From Stagonosporopsis chrysanthemi (Eukaryota; Ascomycota; Dothideomycetes; Pleosporales; Didymellaceae): 64,000 bases of DNA. Position 1 is the first letter of the stretch. Each line of letters opens with the position of its first letter. The translations under genes and the position numbers were made by a program. The notes under the pieces are model-generated. The model had not been told where the DNA came from. It worked only from the letters and a program-made list of their open reading frames with translations, and ran no database searches. This document shows, piece after piece, positions 55,734-64,000 of the stretch. The stretch spans positions 157,320-221,319 of the forward strand of contig JAFISE010000039.1 in the NCBI GenBank assembly GCA_022560025.1. The letters run 5' to 3'.

Positions 55734-57224
55734 TCAATACGGTGGTGGGTGCGGGTGATGGTGTGAATGGAGATGTGAATGAGAATGTAGATGAGGATGC
55801 AGGTGAGGATGCGGGTGAGCCGGGTGGGGATGCGGTTGATGCAGATGAGGATGGAGATGAAGTTGAGGAAAGCGCTGGTGGTGAGGGGGTAGCGGCAGGT
55901 GGATGATCGGCATTCCTGATACCGGGTGGACGAGAGGCTGAGGTGTGTGCATTCCTGTCGGTGTCGACGTCCCGGAAGCTGACGCTGACATTGTGACGAG
56001 ACGTGTATCGGCGGTAGATCGTCCGAGGCGCAGCTCGGCGACTTCTTTCTCGAGCTTCGGCTTGAGTTGCTGCCAGGACGTGTTGTTGGGATCTTTGGGG
56101 ATAGCGACAGCACGGCGGTAGGAAGGGCACGCCTCCATCTCCTTTAAGCTGATGGGCAGGTCGAGTTGCGACGCTTTGTGCTCAAAGTAGAGTTTGCGCG
56201 CCGCCTTCTTTGCCTGATAGTCGGTGGCCTTGTTGCTGCGTGTTGCTTCTTCCCAGAGCTCCATTTTCCGTGCAAATGCGCGCCGCTCGTCGACACGAAT
56301 GAACTTCTGCGCCATGTGTGTTCGTACTTCGGCAGACCACGTCTCCGGATGGGATGCAGCAGCATCACGAACTTCATTCTCGAGCTTCTGCACTTCTGAG
56401 AGCAGGTAGATTGTCTTCAGTGAATGCGTGCTGGCAGGCCCAACACCGACGAAGTTACCCCAGGAATCGAACACACCAGACGGAAGGCTTTTGCGAAGAA
56501 AGCTGACGTCGTCTATACCTGCATTGCGCATGATGATCAACGCGTCGTGCTCTTTGACAGTCTTGGATTGCAGACAAGTCTTGCACCACCGTCGAAGGAA
56601 GGCCCAGTACGTCTTGCGTGTGCTCGGCGCCCCGCAGCTCATGCAGCCGTGACCATGTCGAAGGTGTGCAAACTGGAATTCGTCCAAATCCGAAGGCGGC
56701 TCCGGCATGTCGTCGCCATAATGGTTGTTCCGGCTGTGGACCCAGAGCATAGGATTGTCTCTCAGAAAGCGATAGCACGACGGGATCTTCAAGCGCATCT
56801 CCAGCAATTGCGCAGGGTCCGAGAACGTAAGAATAGTGAACCAGGTGTCGAGGTCGAATCCCTTTTCCAGTACTTTGCCCTTCCTGAAGCGAGTAGGTTT
56901 GACCTGCTTCAGCCTCTGGTTGATGAGGGGCTGCGCATTCTGTCGCAAAGCCGAAAGTGCAGCCTGTGCATTTGCTGGAGACGACGTGATGAAAGCAATC
57001 TGACGTTGGAGTTCCTCGCTCTTTGAGCCGTCGCGTTTGCGCTTTCTGGCGCCCGAAACATTGGTCAACGGCACGGAATGCGACCGCACCTCCTTCGTCT
57101 CCCTAAACGCCCGCTTGCCACCTGGCCTTCGACAGTTGATGACGGTGCCGTATGCCTGAGGGGGCGTTTGAGAGACTGGCGTCTGCTTGTTGACTTTAAA
57201 GGCCACATTTTTTACATTCACCAT
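55734..57224 (-). CDS. F-box-like protein with His/Pro-rich tail
   Basis: A single exon of 496 residues. A basic N-terminus (ARKRKRD) precedes an F-box-like segment (about 118-165: DLDTWFTILTFSDPAQLLEMRLK) and then a Cys group, CMSCGAPSTRKTYWAFLRRWCKTC, which could bind zinc. The middle is helical. The last 60 residues alternate His and Pro/Leu (HPHLHPHLHS type), from a GATGTG/GATGAG-like hexamer repeat. F-box proteins recruit targets to SCF ubiquitin ligases; here the target is unknown and the F-box match is moderate. Confidence 0.75.
   Translation of the reverse strand: MVNVKNVAFKVNKQTPVSQTPPQAYGTVINCRRPGGKRAFRETKEVRSHSVPLTNVSGARKRKRDGSKSEELQRQIAFITSSPANAQAALSALRQNAQPLINQRLKQVKPTRFRKGKVLEKGFDLDTWFTILTFSDPAQLLEMRLKIPSCYRFLRDNPMLWVHSRNNHYGDDMPEPPSDLDEFQFAHLRHGHGCMSCGAPSTRKTYWAFLRRWCKTCLQSKTVKEHDALIIMRNAGIDDVSFLRKSLPSGVFDSWGNFVGVGPASTHSLKTIYLLSEVQKLENEVRDAAASHPETWSAEVRTHMAQKFIRVDERRAFARKMELWEEATRSNKATDYQAKKAARKLYFEHKASQLDLPISLKEMEACPSYRRAVAIPKDPNNTSWQQLKPKLEKEVAELRLGRSTADTRLVTMSASASGTSTPTGMHTPQPLVHPVSGMPIIHLPLPPHHQRFPQLHLHPHLHQPHPHPAHPHPHLHPHLHSHSHLHSHHHPHPPPY
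55740..55870. repeat. Hexanucleotide repeat coding His-Pro/His-Leu
   Basis: Units of the type GATGTG, GATGAG and GATGCG run over about 130 bases and encode the His/Pro/Leu tail of the F-box-like protein on the minus strand. Confidence 0.8.
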
Positions 57225-58239
57225 GGCTGATCAGCCTGCCCGCGACTGAGAACGAGAGGGGAGCGTTGCCGGCGCACTGTGAAGTCCAGAAGCTGCGCTA
57301 TGTGGCATGAAGGTGCGCGGAATCCCGGAGTTGAGGCTGAAAAGTGAGTGTAGAGAAGGTGACGACAGGTCGGCGGAAAAGTGAACGTTGAGCGATTGCA
57401 GTGTCGCCCAGGCTTCTGAAAGTGCCAGCTCGGAACCATGGCCAGACTCCGCCGAGCAGCCCGCATCGGATCCAGCCCTATCCCAGCGCGATCCTACCTT
57501 CGTCCTTCACCTGACACGGCGCGCCGGCCCCGGCTTGGAAGGAGCGTTTGGGAGGCAAGGTCGGGCCTTCGCAGAGTCGTGCATAAATTTTGCAAAATGT
57601 CTGCGAGTGCATCGACTCACAATCTGCGCCGATGCCGTTCCGAGAGCATAGTCGCCTAACCTTCTTCCAGTGCGCCACAACCGGCGATCCTCTGTAACAT
57701 CCGACACCACGCCAAGTTGCATCCTTCGTCGTCATACGAGCCTGGCGGCGACTGCTACTGCGATTTTGCGCCCATCTTTGGCGCTTCGGCCTTTGGGACG
57801 GACTTGACGCCTGTCGGCAAAATGCGTCATATGCAAGGGTCAGCGAGCTCTCCGTACGTGCGCTTATACGTGGTTCTTCGCCAGCCACACCTGCGTACCT
57901 TGGGGAAGGGCATAAGCAGCTGCCTCTTTCGGTCATCTGTGGGCACCCTTTATAGACCCGCCCCACAGCATCGCGGGGTTAGCGAGGTGACCTTGATGGT
58001 TATCCAGCGACCTCGGCCACAGTAAGCGAGCAGGATGACTGGGAAATGTTTAACTTGCAGCCTGCAGCGCATCCTCTCTCCTCATCTCACATTTCGAATC
58101 GGGCTGCGGAGGTGGTACAGTGGTAACCACTGCAGCTTAGTGTGACCAATCGCGTGGTCCAAATAGCGAGAACAGCAGAGGATAGGCACAAAAGTCGACA
58201 AGCTTTCGAGCGCGGCAACGACACCCGTATCTGCTCACG
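57225..58239. promoter_or_regulatory. Divergent promoter region, F-box gene and MFS transporter
   Basis: No gene supported in about 1 kb. It holds the palindrome at 58118-58132 described separately. Confidence 0.5.
58118..58132. promoter_or_regulatory. Perfect palindrome CAGTGGT-A-ACCACTG
   Basis: Seven-base arms around a central A, 107 bases before the transporter start codon. The position and symmetry fit an operator for a dimeric regulator, but no known fungal site matches. Confidence 0.4.
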
Positions 58240-60158
58240 ATGTTTTTCAAGAAGGAGAGTAAGTCAAGCTTCTTCAATATCGCAGACCCACTCGCTCTAC
58301 ATGCGCAATCAATGCTTGTGTGGTCTTGTAGATCGCACAAGCTTCGTCTAGGCCTGTGCTAGCGCGCGTGGTGTTCTAGCTGGCCGGCCCAAGCTGCAAT
58401 ACTCAAGAACACCTGCTAACAGCAGGCAGAAGACGTCCAAACGTCTCCCGATCTCGACGCCCAGAAGGCGGAACCTCAGTACAACGGTGACTACCATGAC
58501 GAAGCCCCCGACCTCGTCCAATGCCCGCCGCATACAACCGAAGCCAAGCTGCTCCGGAAGATTGACCTCCATGTCATTCCCTGGCTTTGCATCATGTACC
58601 TACTAGCCTTCCTGGACCGGTATGCCCAAGTCTCTCAGATGTCTATATCAAGTGATGGGCTGACGATGCTAGTGTCAACATTGCCAACGCGAATGTATTC
58701 AGTCTCTCAGAAGATCTCGAGCTCACGGGCAATCGCTACAACGTAGCTCTGGTCATCTTCTTCGTCCCTTACATTCTATTTGAAATCCCCAGCAACGTCA
58801 TCCTCAAGAAGTTAAAGCCCAGGATCTGGCTGTCCATCTGCATGTTCGCGTTCGGGCTCATCACTCTACTGCAAGGCTTTGTCCAAAACTACTCGGGACT
58901 ACTCGCAACACGCTTCTTCCTCGGTCTTGCAGAGACGGGAATGTTCCCGGGCGCTTTCTATCTCATCGGAATGTACTATCGTCGTCACGAGGCTCAGAAA
59001 CGTTACTCGTTCTTCTTCTCTTCGACCACACTGGCTGGCGCATTCGGAGGTCTGCTTGCCAGTGCCATTGGCAAGATGGATGGCATAGCCGGATACCACG
59101 GGTGGAGGTAAGCACGACCGTGGCGTTGTATGAGTTTCAATTGACTTAGCACAGATGGATCTTCATCCTCGAGGGTCTTCTTACCGTTATCGCCTCATTC
59201 TTCTTTTTCTTCTTGCTACCCAACTTCCCCGAGGAATCGAAGTGGCTCACAGAAGACGAGCGTGCATTCATCATAGCTCGCTTGCAGGTTGAACAGGGCA
59301 AATCTGCCCGCGAACGCAAGATGACCGCTGGCGACGTTGGGCGCGTGTTCAAGGACTTCAAGATCATAATCGGCGGCTTCATGTACTTTGGGTTGATTGT
59401 ACCTGCGTACGGATACGCTTACTTCTCGCCGGCAATCCTCCAGACATACGGTTACAGCCGTATCCAGACGCAGCTACACTCTGTCCCACCGTGGGCCGCC
59501 GCTTTTGGATTCTCGATGCTGGTCGCCTATCTCTCCGACCGATTGCAACACCGCTTCTTGTTCACCATCATCCCAATCTGCGTGTGTATCGCCGGCTTTG
59601 CGATCTTGATCTCGGTGCACGACAATCAGGATCTGCAGTATGGCGCGCTCTTCCTGGTTGCTATGGGCGCATACACAGCCATGCCTGTTATTGTATGCTG
59701 GGTAAGTCACTGCTTTTATTCATCGGCCCTCGCCATCTCTCTCCCACTCTACAGCTCTGACTCCTCGCCTTCCCGTACCTCACCCCTGTCAAACCTCGCC
59801 TTCGACCCCACTCCACCAACTCACCCCCGCAACCCCATACTAACGCCACCAGTTCAACATGAACCTTGGCGGACACCATCGCCGCTCTGTTGGGAGCGCG
59901 TTTCAAGTATCTTTCGGTAATATAGGCGGGATCATCGCCGTCTTTGCGTTCCTCAAGAAAGACGCGCCCAAGTACATTCCCGGATACTCGATCTGCATCG
60001 CGTTTGTCTGCCTCAGCGCGCTGAGCTGCTGTCTGTATTTCGTGGCCTGCTCGTGGCAGAACCGGCAGCGCGAGAAGATCGCCCGCGATATCAGCCTGAC
60101 CGAGTACGAGAAGACGGAGCTGGGCGATATGAATCCGGATTACCGGTATCAGTTGTAG
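58240..60158 (+). CDS. MFS transporter, anion:cation symporter (allantoate permease/Dal5) family
   Basis: Exons 58240-58258, 58430-58619, 58673-59107, 59155-59701 and 59853-60158 give 498 residues; all junctions are GT-AG and in frame. About twelve membrane helices are present. Family motifs: KIDLHVIPWLCIMYLLAFLDR at helix 1 and VNIANA after it, LLATRFFLGLAETGMFPG, YYRRHEAQKRYS and GIAGYHGWRWIFILEG. Dal5-type carriers bring in carboxylate or ureide substrates such as nicotinate, allantoate and pantothenate by proton symport at the plasma membrane. The substrate here is unknown. The tiny first exon codes only six residues, so its call is the weakest part. Confidence 0.9.
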
Positions 60159-60695
60159 GTGAGGGGTTGGAGTTGGGGTGTAGAGGGTTAAGCATGGACG
60201 GGCAAGTCGATCAGAGAAGACTGGCGACGGACGATCTCGTGTAGACGGTTTTGTTCGCGCAGTAATGCATCGTTTTCCGCCGGATCAGCACTCTGCGTCT
60301 TTCCACGGCGTACGAAGAAGCTCGTTGCTTTTGGAGTGATTGTGACCCGGGGACAATAGACCCCCCAAGTTGACTACAACACCGACTGCATGGATGCTCG
60401 TTCTCTTTTGCGCAGACACGTGTGTAGTGCTCACCCCTCTCTTTTCCTCCAGGATGTTGAAGTCGAATGTTGGTCGTTGTATCCGGCGGTGATTGTAAAA
60501 GAATGAGCCATGGTAGCATCGAAGTATGATCGGCCCAAAAAAAGAAAGGAGCTCCGTCGTACACACGCCCTGTGAGATTTTTGACTGCTTGTCTTGATCT
60601 AGAGATGTGAGGTATAGCCGCGCAGTCTCTCTCCCACGCATCTCACACACACACACACACACACACAGGCCCATCCCATCTCATCTCATCTCACC
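60159..60695. other. Convergent intergenic region
   Basis: No gene seen. A CA dinucleotide run lies at about 60643-60667, just past the ALG14 stop on the opposite strand. Confidence 0.55.
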
Positions 60696-61058
60696 TCACA
60701 CCAAAATCCCCCCATACTCGGCGCGCCCCGCATACCCCTCCAGCGCCTCCCACTGCACGACAAACCGGTCCACAGCGCGCACGACCAGCCGCCCGCTCAG
60801 GCTGAGCGTGTTGACGCGCGCAAAGCTCTCGACGTAGATGGTGCGGCACAGGCGGCGCGAGTGGGCGCCGCGGACGTCGAGGAAGCGGAGCAGCAGCGCG
60901 GCGAGGACGAGGAGCACGGCTGTGGCGGGGCCGTTGGTGAGGATCAGGTGGGGGAGGGGGGGGTCGTCGTTGTTGTTGTTGCTGTTGTTGTTGCTGTTGT
61001 TGTTGCTGTTGTTGTTGCTGTTGTTGTTGCTGTTGTTGTTGCTGTTGTTGTTGTTGTT

Positions 61059-61091
<33 letters not shown>

Positions 61092-61745
61092 GGGGGAGGA
61101 ATTGGGGCGGGCGAGGAGGGGCGCGAAGGCGGCGAGGAGGGTGCGCAGCGCGGTGAAGGGGGTTGTGTAGAGGGGTTGGTGGATGCGGCGCGCGCGGGGG
61201 ATCGTGGAGATGGTGTAGTGTTGCGGGCCGACGTTGGAGGGCTCGTCTGCCTTGTCCCTCAACTCCCTCCTCTCCTCCTCCTCCGCCTTCTTCTCTGTAA
61301 CCCCTGTAGAAACAGCACCCCGCGACGCGCCCTCCACACCCTCCATCCTCGCCTTGTCCCCCAGCCCGCCCCGCTTCCTAGCCGCCGCCTCCAACCCGGC
61401 CTCAAACGCGACGGCGCGCTGCGCACTAAACGCGTCCCCGCTGCTGACCACATACGTCCTGTGCACGTACTTGCGGGTATCGAGGTCGCGCAGCAGGGCG
61501 AGCATTTCGTGCGTGTGGCCGCCCGAGCCGAGCACGACCAGGATGCGCGCGCGCGCGGGGCGGGCATGGAGGGTGGGGTTAGGACTGAGACTGGCACTGG
61601 GATTGGGATCGGGATTCGTGGAGCGGGCGCGCAGATGGGGCCGCGGCAGGATGGCGAGCAGGCGCAGCGTGCTGGCGACGAGGAGGGTGGTGAGCAGCGC
61701 GAGGAGGAAGGAGAGCGTGTAGAGGGCGGAGAGTGGGGGTGCCAT
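60696..61745 (-). CDS. ALG14: UDP-GlcNAc transferase subunit Alg14 with poly-Asn insertion
   Basis: A single exon of 349 residues. An N-terminal membrane anchor (about 5-32) is followed by LVVLGSGGHTHEML, the glycosyltransferase GG motif, then PRAR, LILTNGPATAV, YVESFARVNTLSLSG and DRFVVQWEAL, all typical of Alg14. It anchors the catalytic Alg13 at the cytosolic face of the ER for the second GlcNAc of the lipid-linked oligosaccharide. About 100 residues longer than yeast Alg14, owing to a charged loop and the Asn/Ser run at residues 219-259. Confidence 0.93.
60969..61091. repeat. GTT/GCT trinucleotide repeat coding poly-Asn
   Basis: Almost pure AAC/AAT codons on the minus strand give 16 Asn, then repeats of Asn3-Ser, inside ALG14. 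The periodic Ser codons show a 12-base higher-order unit. Confidence 0.92.
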
Positions 61746-62111
61746 TGCGGGCGCGGCGGGGTGGGTTGTGAGGGCTGGGTGGTGTTAGGGTACGAGGGCT
61801 GGGTGGTGTTAGGGTACGAGGGCTTGGTGGTGTTAGGGTACGAGGGCTGCTATGTGGGTTGGATCGCGGCGAGACATGGTTGGTGTGGACTTGTGTGCTG
61901 GTGGTGTGGAGAAAGACGTACGTGGTTGTTTGAGCGCTAGCACGCGAACGCGAAGTCACATGTGAAGAAGATGGCATAATCGAGTGCTGTCCCGTCTCAT
62001 TGTCCTACAACGTCGTCGCGGCCTAATGTACAACGAATTCAACCTTGGATTTACAGTATGCTACAAGTGACATCCTCATTCATGCAAATGCAAACGACCT
62101 CCTCATCGCCA
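61746..62111. other. Intergenic region upstream of ALG14
   Basis: Apart from the 24-base repeat, nothing recognisable; it separates the ALG14 start from the stop of the uL24m gene (both minus). Confidence 0.5.
61770..61848. repeat. 24-base tandem repeat upstream of ALG14
   Basis: Three units beginning GAGGGCTGGGTGGTGTTAGG and a seven-base partial fourth, nearly identical. It starts 24 bases before the ALG14 start codon, so it lies in its leader or core promoter. Confidence 0.9.
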
Positions 62112-63711
62112 CTAGTCCAGCTCCGCGGTCTGGCTGGCTCTCCTCTTTGGCCTGACGCCGTTGGCCAACATGTGCTGGCCCAGGGCGGCAAGCAGCGTGT
62201 CCGTGTCGACGGCAGGGCCCTCCTTCTGCGCGAGCTTCTTCTTGGCCTGCTCCTGCTCCCACCGCAGCTGCATGGGTGTCTTCATGCGCTCTGCGGCGCG
62301 GGCCTTCTTCTGGGCAAACTCCTGCGCCGCCTGTGCCTTGGGGCTGAGGAACTTGGCGCGGACGGCCTGGTGCGGCGCGTCGGGGTCGTTGCGGGCGTTC
62401 TGCGTCAGCTCGAAGATGTCGCTGCGCAGCTCCTGGGCCAGGGTCTCGGGGAAGGGCGGTGCGACGAGCGTGTAGCTCATCGACTCGGAACCCTCGACGA
62501 TGTTGCGCGTTGTGTCGACTGCATCGTGGGCGTCCTTGTGCTTGGGGTCCTCGCTGCGGAGGGTGGCGCGGCGCTGCTTCCTTCGCTCGCTGGCTTCGAT
62601 GTTCTCGACCTGCGTGGAGAGCGGGAGGGTGGAGGGCGCGCGCTTGGCGGGCTTCTTGGTTGTGGGGTTCCGCCAGCTCTGGAGGGTGGTGATGGGGTGG
62701 CGGAGCGTGCCCAGTGTCTTTGACAGCCAGCCCTGGGCAGCCTTCTTGTTCGGTGTGGGGGCGGCGCTGTCGGCGGCCTTGGTCTCGGACTCCCACGGCC
62801 ACGCGATGCGGTAGCGTGTGCCGGCGATGTATCGGTGGAAGATGGGGAGACCGGTCTCAGGGTCGTACTGGTGCTGCGGGGGAATCTCGGTGTTGCCGTA
62901 GTCGGTGCCGGTGAAGGGGTCGATGCCGGTGGTGTGGCGCTCCATGAGGATGTTGTCGACGACCACGTCCTCGTACATGTTCTGGCCACTGGCGGTGAAG
63001 GAGGCCGAGGCATAGGGGATGACGAGACGGATGTCCTCCATAGCAATGGGCATCTCGCTCTCGCGCCTGGGCCCCAGGTCCTGGTCGCCGGCATTGAAGA
63101 TGTTCGAGTCGTAGTAGGCCTGCAGAGTCAGTCTCACGTGCGCTGCAGGAGAAGGTGAAGCGTCTACGCACCATGTTGATGCCCTGGACAATGAACTCGT
63201 GGGTCCGCGGCACGGCGCTCAGGACGGTGCCAATCTTGCCCTTGTCCTTGCCCTTGGCGACGACGACACGGTCGCCCTTGACGATGGGGAAGTACTTGTT
63301 GTCGTCGACGACCAGCGGGTAGGCGGGCACGATGCCGCGCTTCTCGCGGGCGTCGTTCTTGCGCTTCCAGACCTTTGTGGGGATCTCGGGCTTCTGGACC
63401 TGGCCGGGCGACACGACGGCGTACTTGCCGTCGGCGACGTTGACGGCGCGGTTGGGGCGCAGGGGGCCCAGCTTCCAGTCCTCGGCGGCGTTGCGCAGGG
63501 CCTTGCGCTTGACCTGGGCGATCTGCTCGTGGTCCCAGCGGTTGCGCTGCAGCTTGGCCTGCTTCTCCTCCCACTGGTCCTTCATCTTCTGCTTGCGCTG
63601 CAGCCGCTGCTTCTCGTGCCAGACGATGGCGCCCTTGACGTGGCGGATCTCCTTTGCCTTTTTGGCCTGGCGGACGGCGTTGCGGCCGGGGCGGGCGAGC
63701 AATTGGGGCAT
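62112..63711 (-). CDS. MRPL40: Mitochondrial large ribosomal subunit protein uL24m
   Basis: Minus-strand exons 63172-63711 and 62112-63119 give 515 residues; the intron lies at a codon boundary, donor GTGCGT, acceptor CTGCAG. A basic N-terminal helix is followed by the KOW motif region (PIVKGDRVVVAKGKDKGKIGTV, about residues 145-165) that defines uL24, then a long fungal extension with Arg/Lys/Ala-rich helices. It is a mitochondrial ribosome protein of the subunit's exit side. Length is larger than bacterial L24 but usual for fungal members. A poly-G run begins six bases before its start codon (63718). Confidence 0.9.
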
Positions 63712-63745
63712 GGTGTTGGGGGGGGGGGGGGGGAGGGGGGGGGGT

Positions 63746-63783
<38 letters not shown>

Positions 63784-63910
63784 AGATGATTAGCACCACG
63801 CGCCTACACGCACCTGTACACAAACACACACACACACACATACACAGAGCACTGAGTCTAGTGGTAGTCTAAGTGGAGAACAAGTCCAGTTCTCTATTCG
63901 CTACGTCTAC

Positions 63911-63968
<58 letters not shown>

Positions 63969-64000
63969 ACCCACCCAACCCCCCCCCCCCCCACCCCCCC
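63712..64000. repeat. Poly-G and poly-C runs with CA repeat
   Basis: 63718-63782 is G with single A (63734) and T (63745); 63913-64000 is almost all C, broken by a few A. Between them lies a short normal stretch with a CACACA run (about 63819-63843). No gene seen. The runs may be genuine G-quadruplex DNA or sequencing or assembly artefacts. Confidence 0.85.

Noticed and set aside
58110..58180. Possible tRNA (GGTACAGTGGTAA resembles a D-arm)
   Set aside because: No matching T-arm GGTTCGAATCC-type box or closing acceptor stem; the palindrome alone explains the pattern.
61786..61839. TTAGGG occurrences as interstitial telomere
   Set aside because: Each lies within a 24-base minisatellite unit and is not itself tandem, so it is not telomeric.

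Overview
The window is nuclear DNA of a filamentous ascomycete (Pezizomycotina, most likely Dothideomycetes). The reasons are genes with short GT-AG introns (about 45-60 bases, one GC-AG), two Zn2Cys6 regulators, secreted pectin lyase and GPI-anchored PLC-like proteins, fungal Met6, Ccp1, Grx5, Rqc1, Alg14 and Mrp proteins, and a repeat pair with transition-only divergence typical of RIP. The class assignment is an inference from gene content; no rRNA or tRNA was seen. Twenty-six protein genes are supported, most with splice sites placed by reading frame and family fit.

Layout. 0.6-25 kb is ordinary gene-dense housekeeping and secretion: a NirA/NIT4-like regulator, a CRAL-TRIO/RhoGAP protein, Rqc1 and a mitochondrial PP2C (divergent pair), a secreted HExxH protease, a small two-helix membrane protein, a GPI-anchored PLC-like protein, pectin lyase, a disordered Ser/Arg-rich protein, mitochondrial uL3, and an unusual fusion of a Zn2Cys6 DNA-binding domain to a maltose-acetyltransferase-like left-handed beta helix that seems to lack the catalytic histidine. 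25.2-32.3 kb is a gene desert: a GC-rich CAG-repeat part, then a part holding two decayed repeat copies. 32.3-37.6 kb holds three paralogous AIG1/GIMAP-like GTPases with the same two intron positions; two of them end in CaaX boxes. 37.9-63.7 kb is again ordinary: kelch membrane protein, SDR, Met6, a polytopic membrane protein, branched-chain aminotransferase, Grx5, a coiled-coil protein, cytochrome c peroxidase, F-box protein, allantoate-type MFS transporter, Alg14 with a poly-Asn insert, and mitochondrial uL24. The last 290 bases contain very long poly-G and poly-C runs.

The most interesting objects are the Zn2Cys6/beta-helix fusion (23.2-25.2 kb) and the GTPase cluster beside the RIP-like gene desert. 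There is no operon structure; neighbours are independent, apart from closely spaced divergent pairs (RQC1/PTC5, SDR/MET6, GTPases 2 and 3, F-box/MFS) that probably share promoter regions.
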